A DNA stretch of 64,000 bases from Neoscytalidium dimidiatum (lineage: Eukaryota > Ascomycota > Dothideomycetes > Botryosphaeriales > Botryosphaeriaceae). Both the position numbers and the translations under genes were made by a program. The DNA is taken from positions 3,286,001-3,350,000 of the forward strand of contig CM074700.1 in NCBI GenBank assembly GCA_037367355.1. Reading direction: 5' to 3'. Positions 10,468 through 19,734 of this stretch are shown piece by piece. Position 1 is the stretch's first letter; every line of letters starts with the position of its first letter. The notes beneath the pieces are model-generated. The model was given only the letters and a program-made list of their open reading frames with translations, had not been told where the DNA came from and did no database searches.

Positions 10468-11021
10468 ATGCTCCGTCCTCCTTTGAGTCGCAATTACTAC
10501 AGCAGACGAGCGGAGTTCACGACCGTAAACGCGCAAGGGTCTCCAAGCACCGAACCGGTCGACGTCTGGCTAGGAGAGTCTCACGAAGCATACGTTATGA
10601 TCCCAAAGCACGTCGGCAAAGCTCTCGAAGTTGCATATGCTCCGCATGGTGATTCTTCACTTACGGCTGGTCCTGGTGCCTACCCTCTGGTATTCGACCA
10701 TAGTGGTCGGCACTTCTCTCGCCGTACGTTCCCGCGCTCCACGTTCCAGACTTCTCTAAGCTTCACTCCAGGCTCAACACCAGTTCCACGACTTATAATC
10801 CCACAAGATCTTCCACGTCAGTCACATGGGACGATCAGCTCCGCAACACTATTTCTCTGTGGCCTATTGGATATTATCACACTGAATGGGACGTCCGACT
10901 GTAAGAATATTGTTCGTAAGAGGGGAACGCCATGCTAACTCTCGCAGTCGAGTTTATCCGACAATCTGGAGAAACCTTCCGTAGGCTGAAGCCTTCCCTC
11001 GACAATTTGAAGAGCAGATAA
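10468..11021 (+). CDS. Fic-module partner protein, copy A (152 aa, three exons)
   Basis: Exons 10468-10723, 10772-10900 and 10948-11021. Introns are 48 bp (GTACGT donor) and 47 bp (GTAAGA donor, GCTAAC branch site, GCAG acceptor). The spliced product matches copy B (21879-22476) along its length: a RAEFTT segment, then DVWLG.xHExYVM, a YPL.FDH block, PRL.IPQDLP, and a C-terminus DF(E)F...SGE..R.LKP.LDNLK.R. Both introns fall at the same codon positions and phases in the two copies. I do not recognise the family. The N-terminus is basic and contains R-N-Y-Y-S, resembling a mitochondrial presequence cleavage site. It lies tail-to-tail with a broken Fic gene 61 bp away, exactly as copy B does with its intact Fic gene. 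No damage is visible here, so this partner has outlived its neighbour. Confidence 0.7.
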
Positions 11022-11082
11022 GACCCAATCTTTACAATCCCGCTCTAATAATATAACCTCCCCGCGTGTAGATCATATACCA

Positions 11083-11524
11083 TCAATGCAAATCAGCGCC
11101 ATCGCGGTAGTGCGCAAGTCCTGTTTCGGAGAAGGGAGTTGCGATGCTCTCATAATATCTCGCCAGCTCGACGGCGGACCAGGATCCAGTTGTGACTTTC
11201 ACATGCGCTTCCGCCAGACCATCGTTATTTGGATCATAAGCTAGTGGAATTCTTTGAAGGGCATAGCCATTAATTTTAAGGAACGTGTCAGCGGCAATTA
11301 GAGCTGCTCGCTTGTTGCTGTCTTGCTAGGCGTGGTTCTTAATTATCTTTTCCGAAAGGATTGCGACTAATTGGAACAGGTCCTCTTGGCCGTAATGTTT
11401 GTGATTGATAGGTGAAGCGATAGTACAGTCCAAGAGATCTAGTTGGGTCGGGTGTGCATCGTACACCCTGATCCTGAACAGCACTAACTTGAACATAGGT
11501 GAAGAAACGACATTTTAAAGGCAT
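11083..11524 (-). pseudogene. Fic/Doc-fold gene, copy A, broken
   Basis: Reading the minus strand from 11524, the N-terminal 15 or so codons resemble the intact copy B (21378-21827). A frameshift follows, between about 11440 and 11500, and the second frame then matches copy B to the stop at 11083-11085. In that frame the catalytic motif is destroyed: a TAG stands where the conserved Phe of the HxF motif should be, and the Gly before Asn-Lys-Arg has become Ser. The downstream helix (AADTFLKINGY) and the C-terminal ARYYESIATP are well kept, so the loss is fairly recent or the DNA is slow to drift. There is no route to an active protein from this locus as read. It lies convergent with an intact partner gene. 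Confidence 0.85.
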
Positions 11525-11878
11525 CTTAATCTCACGGCCACCTGGGAGCTGTAAGCCTGGAAGTCCTATTTATACATGCAGTAGCGACGAACTGTGAAGG
11601 GAAACAAGATTGGCCTGTAGCACTTGATCTCAGTACTGCACGAAAGACAATTCATATTTGGCTTAGATTCGGGTATATTTCCTCTGTACTACATAAGCGC
11701 AGCAAACCGTAAGCTGCCAGCGCTTCGGTGCTCTATGCGATGATTACATAAATATGATTGTCGCAGGGTCCGCGTTGATCTACTAGCTCCCGTCCAAGCG
11801 ATCCTCTCCGCGTGCATCAGTGCGAAGCGCTAATGCCAGCCACTCTATGCATCCTAGCCCAAAAATAGATGTGTGTCC
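11525..11878. other. Short gap without gene
   Basis: Upstream of the broken Fic gene and downstream of a weak minus-strand ORF. Nothing recognisable. Confidence 0.4.
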
Positions 11879-12280
11879 TCAATTACTCGTTGCGTAGTCG
11901 GAATGCCCGTTACTTTGTTGCGCATTACTGAAGGATAAGGCTGACTCGATAGAAGTGACCCCGAGACCATCCAGGTCGTCACTATTGTCGGAGTTACTAT
12001 CAGAATCCAGCTCCGATACTGATAGCTCGGCAAAAAAATGTCCGTTACTATATGGTGGAGGGTGCGGAAGGTCATTGTAAAAGATTGGATAGTAAATTAT
12101 CTGTGGCTCAGAGGGGCGAGAATTAGACATGCGGGGCGTAGCGCAGTACGACTTTCGCCGGCGGCAGAGGCATGCCAAGCGCTGCCGACATCTTCGAAAG
12201 AATTGGCGCTGGTATTGATATCCCTCCCGCATGGCGTGGAGGACACCAGATCCGTTTGGAAGTACGATAATAAGGCACAT
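11879..12280 (-). CDS. Weak hypothetical ORF, 133 aa
   Basis: ATG ORF whose middle is basic and Cys-containing (a CRQRL.CLCRRRK segment near residue 35) and whose C-terminal half is acidic and Ser-rich (DSDSNSDNSDDLDG). An internal Met at residue 17 is an equally good start. No family is recognised and no splice sites support it. The strongly skewed composition could reflect a small real protein or chance. A CGG/CCG palindrome lies about 100 bp upstream (12381-12395). Confidence 0.25.
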   Translation of the reverse strand: MCLIIVLPNGSGVLHAMREGYQYQRQFFRRCRQRLACLCRRRKSYCATPRMSNSRPSEPQIIYYPIFYNDLPHPPPYSNGHFFAELSVSELDSDSNSDNSDDLDGLGVTSIESALSFSNAQQSNGHSDYATSN

Positions 12281-13046
12281 AATGTATAGGGTTTCCTTTC
12301 TTTGCGCGGAAATAAAAAATTACTTATATAGCTTTTACACGCTTCTTAGGCCGCGCGCTCGGCAGCGGTGCGAACCCTTTAACCGCCGGGCGGTTTGCTG
12401 CCAGGCGGCTTTGGGGTCGTACCTCCCAAACGACCGTAGGCGAGTTCCTGCAGGTCAAAAGGATGGAGTAAGACATGTCACTCCATCGAATGAAGGTTTC
12501 GTGTTCCGGGCGAGCGTTCGGCGCTTTCCCGATGGGCGACTTTCCAGCTTCTCGCAAATTATCTAGCCGTAGGATCGCGCCCGCAAAATACTCGAATTGG
12601 AATTTCGTCGCCTAATGGCGATCTCGTAAATTAAGGGCCGACTTTAATACTCTGAATATGTGGTAACCCTATTTATCCTATGCTGTTTGCGAATTGCATA
12701 TATCTGACTTTAAAGTGGCCAGCCGCTATATCACAGCCGTTACAGCGCAGTCGTCAATCCTGGTTTTAGCTGGGGAAGGAGAGAAATAGTAGGTTAATAC
12801 ATACTGTTATAATTAGCCCAGGTATTGCTCCTCTGCACGTACTGCGGGGTGGTCTAGTCCTGTCGTTCGAATAATATTCTAGCGGAAAATCGAATTACAA
12901 ACGAGTAAACTGCGATAATGGCCTACCCTCAACAATTTAAACTTATAATATAGTAGCAAATAGTAATATTCTTATTTAAGATATTACTAGCACCTCTTTG
13001 ACTTTTTTTAGGCTGTGCAAAATATAAGAAGATACTTATTCTATAT
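12281..13046. other. Gap with AT-rich half
   Basis: The first 280 bp are GC-balanced and hold a 15-bp palindrome. From about 12,560 the DNA becomes AT-rich with many TA steps up to the end of the kinase gene. No gene is supported. The composition resembles old repeat-induced point mutation, but no parent element is recognisable. Confidence 0.4.
12381..12395. promoter_or_regulatory. Perfect palindrome with CGG/CCG half-sites
   Basis: AACCGCC and GGCGGTT flank a single central G. Paired CCG and CGG triplets are the type of half-site bound by Zn2Cys6 dimers. It lies about 100 bp upstream of the weak ORF on the minus strand. Confidence 0.3.
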
Positions 13047-13961
13047 TTAATCTAAGCCATGCAACTTTAGAACCTCAAGCTCGCCGTTCAGTACCAATTG
13101 GCGACATTCTTCCTGCATTGCCTTATATACGTCCTCAGGCATAGATTCTGCTCTAGTGGTCTGCAGAGCATTCAAGGAACAGATAGCCTGCGTGACGTTA
13201 TCAACCGTTTCAAACTCGTGCTGCCAGCATTTCTTTATGATAGCATCATCATTACTATCATCCTCAAGCTCCGGAAATTCCATCTTTTGCAACATGTCCA
13301 CTACTACGCGCCCATGGTGTTTGCCGAATCGCACGTTATCATAAGGTTCAAATCCTCGGAGAAGGTAGTAATAGACGGAACCAATGGCAAACTGTTCAGT
13401 GCGAGGCCCAAGAACGCCGAAAGTTCCAGCATCAGAGCCTGCTTCGAGACCCAATAGTCTTGCATATGGTGCCGTCCCTACATCTACTTCTTCACCTACC
13501 CTCGCAGTATTATCGAAATCGCTTAGTTTCAGGTGGTCGTCGGAGTCGAGAAGTAGATTCGAGGGTCGTATATCGCCGTGAGCGAGTGAGAGAGATTCTA
13601 GCCATGCCGCAGCATTCGAGAGCTCAGCCATCCATCTGACAATAAGGTGATAAGGCTCCTTCGCCGTGACCTTTATTACACACCAGGTGTCTGGATCTCG
13701 AATCTGCTTTGCTTGCAGCCGTGCTTCGAGGGTACCTCCGGGAAGGAGTTGCATGAAGTTCAGATCTGGAAGCCGTAGGAAACTGCGGACGATATCAGGA
13801 CATGGCGATTGCTGCTGCTCAAGTAGATCGAAGACCCAGTGTTCGTTCTTCGCGCGTGAATCTTGAGCGGTGATAGAACGTTTGAGAGCAATTTTGTCGG
13901 ATACTTTGCAAACATAACCTGCGCTTCCCCAGCCGAGCAGTTGAAATCCACTCTGCGGCAT
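13047..13961 (-). CDS. Divergent protein kinase, 304 aa
   Basis: Intronless ATG ORF with a complete kinase layout. The Gly-rich loop is GWGSAGYV (residues 10-17), the ATP-anchoring Lys is in ALKR (Lys27), and the catalytic loop is HGDIRPSNLLL (128-138) with Asp130 and Asn135 kept. The metal-binding motif is DFD at 148-150. The usual Arg of HRD is Gly and the usual Gly of DFG is Asp. The activation segment is short (VGTAPY), and no classical APE is seen. The C-lobe segment EQFAIGSVYYYLLRG is typical of a fungus-expanded group of small kinase-like proteins. The catalytic residues needed for phosphotransfer remain, so activity is possible. The substrate is unknown. It sits in AT-rich, gene-poor DNA next to the dead Fic module. 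Confidence 0.85.
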   Translation of the reverse strand: MPQSGFQLLGWGSAGYVCKVSDKIALKRSITAQDSRAKNEHWVFDLLEQQQSPCPDIVRSFLRLPDLNFMQLLPGGTLEARLQAKQIRDPDTWCVIKVTAKEPYHLIVRWMAELSNAAAWLESLSLAHGDIRPSNLLLDSDDHLKLSDFDNTARVGEEVDVGTAPYARLLGLEAGSDAGTFGVLGPRTEQFAIGSVYYYLLRGFEPYDNVRFGKHHGRVVVDMLQKMEFPELEDDSNDDAIIKKCWQHEFETVDNVTQAICSLNALQTTRAESMPEDVYKAMQEECRQLVLNGELEVLKLHGLD

Positions 13962-14188
13962 GGCTGTTGCCCTGCGAGTTGGCTGTCGTCCGTTGTTATC
14001 GTGCGAGTTGACGGTTGTTGGCTGTCAAGGAAGCCGGGGACGCGACGAGGCGTGGTTGCGCGACCAGGCGCGGTTGCGCGACCGAGCGTGCATCCCTTCT
14101 AAGACGTCGCTGACGTAATTCTCAGCACGTGCGACTTAGGAATATTCATCCTCTTAGCGAGGCAACACGGCTAGGCATTCATTGGCTA

Positions 14189-14398
14189 CTAAACATTCTT
14201 GACCCATTTACCATTCCCATCTTTAGACCATCTACCCCCAGCAATACAATCATCGCATGGCTCCTTCTTCGTAGTGCTACCCATGCTCCACTTCGGCTCG
14301 AAGTTTCCGCAATTCTCAGTACAAGGAATTTTGATTCCAAGAGTCTCAATCTCATCACCACATCTCATTTTTGTCCTTGTCATCATCTGCTGGCACAT
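14189..14398 (-). CDS. Small Cys-rich ORF, 69 aa
   Basis: ATG ORF with cysteines spaced as C...C..NC and a CDDC pair, followed by GRWSKDGNGKW. The CxxC-GxW pattern resembles small fungal zinc-ribbon-like proteins that I know only as hypothetical. Its 5' side enters AT-rich relic DNA, so the N-terminus may be missing and this may be a gene fragment. No metal-binding role has been shown from the sequence alone. Confidence 0.3.
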   Translation of the reverse strand: MCQQMMTRTKMRCGDEIETLGIKIPCTENCGNFEPKWSMGSTTKKEPCDDCIAGGRWSKDGNGKWVKNV

Positions 14399-15812
14399 TT
14401 TTGCGGGGTATGCAATAAATATTCGGAAGATAACCGTCCGCTAGACGTCTCTGCTTATAGCCTAGACTTTAATATTAGTTTATAGTAGAAATTTTAAATC
14501 GAAGGCTTACTTTTTATAGAGTATTTTTTTTAAACTTTAGGTCTTCGTAGTAGTTTCTTTAATCGTATAATATTAATTTAGTAGATGTTTAGTTCTAGCG
14601 GAACGTAAGGCTATAACGACGTTTAAATATAGTGTCCTTTAAGCCTCGACCTTGTGCAGATGAGTATTACAGAAATTCTAAGTAGACAGTCGCAGTTATA
14701 CTCTATCCTTTTTTGATAAAGAGTGCATAGAAAAGCAGGCAGCAGAACAATAACTCCGGGTTTCCGCTGTAGAATGACGGAATAATAGGCTTTAGCAGGA
14801 TTAATTTAACTATTAATAATTGACCTGTCGCTAGCCCCTTCCCAAATGACGTCAAGCTACTATATATAGTGTGTAATAGTCTCTTTTTTGACGATGACGT
14901 CGCCATAGGATCGTTAGTATTGTAGTCTTGCGCCGTAGTCTCTAGCATGCCGGCGCGGAAGGCTCGTATCAGTCCTGCTGCAAATCTTACTACAAGCAGT
15001 CATCACTAGGTGCTAAGTGATAGGGTCCTACATCAGGTTGCCGAAGGTGGAGCCATAGGCCAGGTGCGCTCGGGAAGAACCGGCACTGAGCTCACTATTG
15101 CCGGAAACCAGGCCGTCAGATGGCGGCAAGAGCGGATACTCGCTACCGTAGCGAGGCTCCTCTTAAGCTGTCAGTGGTCAGTCGCTAGGTATCGTACGAT
15201 ATGATGTAAACCTCGTTGAATATGTGCCGGTTATCCGGCCGATCTATTCCACGATAGTATAGCATAGCCACGTTGCTGCTTGCTCAGTCGGCTATTACTG
15301 CCCTCGAGGATATTCTAATCGCTAGCCCCGGTCACACTTAGAAATTTATGCAATATTATCCAGTATATCACAAAATATGTTTACTATCTCCGCCTACATA
15401 AAGTCACGGACGAGTTTAGGAGGTAGGGAGATCGTAAGTATAGTAGAGGAGAGAGATATGCGATAGGAGGAAAGCAAGTGGGCAGGCAGGCGGACGATAA
15501 GACATCGAAAGGCGGATAGCAGAAAGGCGGATAGCAGAAAGTCGGATGGGAGAAAGGCGGACAGGAGAAAGGCGGATAGGCGACAGGAGGGATGCGAGCG
15601 CGCCGTCAACACCAAGAGTAGCGAGCGCACTTGTGTCTTCAAGAATTTGGTTGCCGGTGCCGGCCAATCTACCGCCCTGACTTAGCGGGCTAGATAGTAG
15701 CAGGCAGCAAATAACCACAAAACCGGGAAGCTATCGGATAACAAAACGTTGGTCGATACCGCGTAAAAAAGATGACTCTCCGACGGGGAATCTGTTCAGC
15801 CGTTAGAAGGGC
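14399..15812. other. AT-rich relic DNA
   Basis: Long stretch with many TA steps and short scattered ORFs, no intact gene, and a GA-rich 15-bp tandem repeat. Composition and lack of coding frames suggest a mutated transposon graveyard. I could not recognise a reverse transcriptase, integrase or transposase. Confidence 0.4.
15507..15581 (+). repeat. Five 15-bp GA-rich tandem repeats
   Basis: Units GAAAGGCGGATAGCA, the same again, then three variants (GTCGGATGGGA, GGCGGACAGGA and GGCGGATAGGC after the constant GAAA). Exact 15-bp spacing throughout. Confidence 0.8.
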
Positions 15813-15934
15813 GACATCCAGGATTCGAACGTCCGAACTTACCGAACCCCGGTCTCCCGCGCTTATCTCCTTCGGGAAGGATGCTGGCCCCGAGTGGTGA
15901 CAAGCGGAAATCATGACCACTAGACCATCGAAGA
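15813..15934 (-). tRNA. tRNA-Asp(GTC)-like locus, probably degenerate
   Basis: On the minus strand from 15934 the 5' half reads like a normal fungal tRNA-Asp: acceptor TCTTCGA, box A TGGTCTAGTGG, then TTTCCGCTTGTCA with anticodon GTC. About 35 extra bases are inserted at the canonical intron position after the anticodon, followed by a matching 3' anticodon arm (GCGGG) and a proper GACCGGGGTTCG. The T loop then breaks down: GTTCGG, GTTCGG and GTTCGA occur in close succession, and the expected 3' acceptor strand is absent or 5 of 7 at best. A box B-like GTTCGAATCC lies at 15821-15830. It may be a pseudogene or a tRNA-derived element. Confidence 0.5.
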
Positions 15935-16113
15935 TGTGCTACATTGTTGAGAAAGAGAGCAACGTAGTGACACTATGACCTTAGTCACTAGCAGCGCTGT
16001 CTTGACTGGGGAATAGGCTGCGACTTTTCTCGTTGCTGGTTCTGGGCGGGCTGTAATGTGTGTGGAGCTCATATTTGCTGCCCTGAGAGCTCCGATGGCC
16101 GTTTCGGGAGATT

Positions 16114-16255
16114 TGAAGTGGTTAGAACAAGGAAATTATTGGGGCCAAGACCGATTCTTGTTAAGCGGAAGACAGTAGGATCGTGACTGTTTTCCGCTTG
16201 TCACCATCCCTGGTTTGGGCCGCTTTCACCACAAACTGCCACCGCGACCACTTCA
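16114..16255. repeat. Nested foldback, MITE-like, about 142 bp
   Basis: Outer arms TGAAGTGGT (16114-16122) and ACCACTTCA (16247-16255) are perfect inverted repeats. A middle pair (16143-16152 with 16212-16221) matches at 8 of 10. The inner hairpin pairs 16163-16176 with 16186-16199 over 14 bp around a 9-base loop, with one G-T pair. There is no coding capacity. Flanking target duplications are not obvious. Confidence 0.5.
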
Positions 16256-17125
16256 GGTAGACGAGGATTGTGAGAACGCGAGTTCTACGACGGCTAAGTA
16301 GATTGCTACCGCTATGCAGGATAGTTATTAGCTCAGAGTACTGGGGAAAGAATGGCTGACGTGACTCAGGTACGAAAAAGTTGGAATTACCTTACCCGGC
16401 GATTTTGATCATCTTGCACCGGGGGACAGAACCAGCAAGTCCTCGCAATGTCATCAGGACAGAGTCTGCTCCTGAAATGGACTCCAAGTATCTCGCGTGA
16501 AACTTCATCGGCCTTGTGGACGGCAGGATAGCCCAAACTACCAAGGAGCCAAGTTGCGTATGAAGTTTCAATTTTGACCAGCTCGGTGGGAATGCTGTCC
16601 AAGTAGAAAAAACCGGCCAGCACCTGTTTCAGCCCCCAGCTCGAGATCACATCTGTTAAAATGCTGATCATCCTTGCCGGCTTTCCCAATCCTAATTGTC
16701 GGGTAGGCTGTTGCCGATAAATCCTGAGGAAGTGCTTCTAACAATTTCATACCAGGTCGAAGGCCACGAACTCGACATTATCTGGGAGGAGTTCCACTCG
16801 TTGCGTAGAATCAGTACTCGCACTACTCCGCTTCCTGATGCGTCAATACAGTATTCGGGCCGAATGAAACGTTTCATCCAACACATCAAGGCCTCAAGGT
16901 GGAGACGCATGAGAATACTCTGATCAAGCCTCAGATAGTGGACGGCGGCTTGTTGGGTGGTAGAACTAGTGTCTGGAGTTTTCAGGCTATTGTCTGCGCT
17001 TTGATGGCCTGGTGGGAGTGCTTGGTCTGCGACAGTTTAGGGGGGGAATAAACGTTTCATAGGGTCCCCTGTTTACCACCTTCCAGCAATGATAACATGT
17101 CTTTCTTGCCAGCAGCAGCAGCATC
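16256..17125. other. Gap downstream of Zn2Cys6 gene
   Basis: Minus-strand open fragments at 16387-16910 look partly protein-like (AGFFYLDSIPTELVKIE, REILGVHFRSRL), but I could not join them into one frame or name a family. A decayed gene is possible. Confidence 0.3.
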
Positions 17126-19376
17126 TTATGTGCTGTCGAAGCCGAATGTATCCGTGGAGTATGGGTCCAGAAACCAGCTCTCCGGCGGTAACCCCAACAT
17201 GATCTCCAACTGTTTGTCGTGTAATTCGTCAAGGCTGCTATGATATGAGCCTTTTTCCACCGCTTGCTCTTCTTCACCATGCTGGGTGGTAGAGAGACCG
17301 AAGTCTTCTGCTTGCAGCTCATACGCCATTGCATGTACGTGGGAACTGTCAGGAAGTTGCGCGGCTACACGTATCGACGAGGGTTCCGAAGCTTCAGAGG
17401 CCTCAGGAGCGGCTATAACATGAGGAATATCCTGTCCAGAGGATCCAGAGAAGCGGGTCAGAAACGATTCGACCAATAAATGGAATTTGGCATTAGGATA
17501 TTGAGAGAGGAGGGTAGATATGTCTTTCGCTATGCAGCTCAGACGTCTTTCATTCGCCAGCTCTGGATGGGCCTTTGCAAGTGTTAATCCCAAAGCCGCT
17601 AAAATCTATTAGCCTTACCTTGATGGATTTCTTGGGCTATCTACTTACTAGAGAACGCAATTGTGAGGGCAGAATAGATCGGAGAATACTTCAAGTGCCA
17701 CTTGAAGTTTGCCTTATCCGGGATATACTGAAGGTGTTCGATGACAGCCATGAGAGTTCTACGGCTCAGATCACTGAAAAGTTTTGGCAAGGAGGCTCTC
17801 AAGCTAGTAATGGTGGTTGACTTCTGTGCCTCGCCGAATACCGCACAGCAGATGAGGACCATTGCATAGTTTCTCTGGACAGTAAGGCTAGTCCGTTGAA
17901 AGGACATGGCATCATAGCCGTATTCTATTGCTTTGGGTAAGTCCACTTGAACATCTTGAGGAAGATTCATGGCATATCTATCAGACACACCTTCGTGTTT
18001 CTCATCCCAAAATGATTTCCAGCTGTCGAAAGATTCTTTAACCTGAAACATGAACTCTTGCATTAAATGAGAGTCGACTCCGTGCTGAATCTTTTTTTGC
18101 CAACTCTCTGTACGTTCGTGAGTGCAGGTTTTGGAAATGCCGGTATTCAGAGATTCTTACCTCGGAGTTGTACCAAATCTATGATGGACATGAAGCGAAG
18201 ATCCAAATGCCGGAAACTCGGGCTGGTAGAAAACGAGCGTAGCAGGTTGCCGTCTATTTGCTGAAAGCGAGATTCTCTTGCAGTTCCAGAAGCGATTTCT
18301 CGTTCAAGATGATAGAGAATGAGCCAGGTCCGAGCTTCTCTTGTCATGCCCTTACTCGGCTCAGCATTGGACTCTGTATCCCTCAAATACAAAGGGACAG
18401 ACATTGAGAGTCCCATATCATGTGCCATGTTTGCCGCGTGTGCAAGAGCGAACCACGACTTTTCGGACCAGGCAGCCAAGATCACCAGGGCCTGGATGTT
18501 TTCAAACCTGGCCTGGCTACTGAACAAGCTTTCAGCACTAAGGCGGTGAGCCTCCTCAAGGCAGGGTGTTGTGAATTTCTCGGACTCACGCTCATTTCTA
18601 CTCGCCACGAAGAGAATCGCGGTGAGGAGGAGTGCTGAGGTCCGTCTGATTTTGTCGAAAGTATCCAAAGTTGGTTCGAAAAGGGGAATGTAAGGGTTGC
18701 TACTAGTCATATATCTGGAGAAGTGTCAGGAAAATATGGGTAATAAGCCTGTAACCCATGCAGGGCTCGATACATACATATTGAATAGTCTACGGGCATC
18801 TTCCTCCCCGATCAGCTTTTTCGCAATGACGTCTTTAGATAGCTCTGAAACTGGTTTTGGCCCTCTTTCTTGGTTTTTGGATAAGGAAGTATATCCTAAA
18901 AGTTTTGTCCTGGAGAACTGTCTGGATTCTTCCTCTGAGACTGGTGCTGATGCCAACTCGTGAACCGTATTGACCGGCGCGCTCAACTGTTCCGGGGAGA
19001 GCCCATTCTCTCCAACGACGTCCGGTCCATGAAGTGGTTCATTTCGCCCCTTGTTGCCAGAAGAATTGCCCTGTGTGGAATATTTTGAAGCGTCGCCTTC
19101 CTTGCGCGTCTCCGCTAATAATGTAACCTGCTTCTTTAGTATGTGTATTGTTTCTCTCAAGTCTTCATCCTCCATTAACGTCCGCTTTCGTGGTGTAACG
19201 ACAGGATCAAAGACGCATTCAACTCCAGAACACGAGCATCTTGTGCAAGGCGGCTTGTCATTCCCCTCACAGCGCATTTTCAACCGTCGACAAAGCCGGC
19301 ACGCCTTGAAAGTTCTGGCTGAGCGTTTTGCCATGTCATGGCTAGCTGGGGCGTACTGCTCAGGGTCATCATGCAT
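17126..19376 (-). CDS. Zn(II)2Cys6 transcription factor, 694 aa, four exons
   Basis: Exons 19376-18778, 18714-18161, 18107-17649 and 17598-17126; donors GTATGT, GTAAGA and GTAAGT, phases 2, 1 and 1, total 695 codons. The binuclear zinc cluster is at residues 26-54 with Cys26, 29, 36, 44, 47 and 54. A heptad-like linker (ETIHILKKQVTLLAE) suggests dimerisation. The fungal transcription-factor middle region follows, with SSNPYIPLFEP and the helical block TSALLLTAILFVASR. This arrangement resembles the Leu3/PrtT-like group of regulators (amino-acid or protease genes), but assignment to one member is not possible by eye. The start at 19376 is the first ATG in frame. It is divergent from the transaldolase gene, 358 bp apart, so a shared promoter is likely. 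Confidence 0.85.
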
Positions 19377-19734
19377 CGTCGAAAGCAAATGGACATCATG
19401 AAATTGATCAGTGATGGTGTAAACGTCGACCGTGGAGAGACAGAACGACGAAGTTAATGCGGAGGTCAGCTCCGCATTTCACCCACCGGGAAAGGTCAAG
19501 CTTCAGGGCTTTGCTATCACGCAACCGCACCGGCCAACCGGCGCCGAGACAAGGCGGCCACGACATCCTCCGGCCTCTCCGGCGCCGGGCAATATCACGC
19601 AATGCAATACAGCAAACAGTATATATTGAGCCGGGGAGCTTCACAAGAAGCTCTATTTCTTCTTATCCGTAAGCTATTAGTCGTACTGTTTTTGTTTAAA
19701 AAAAAAGTAAAGAATAAAATAAGAAACGCCATTC

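Noticed and set aside
16387..16910. Protein-like minus-strand f fragments
   Set aside because: I could not join them with splice sites or identify a family; mentioned only as a possible decayed gene.
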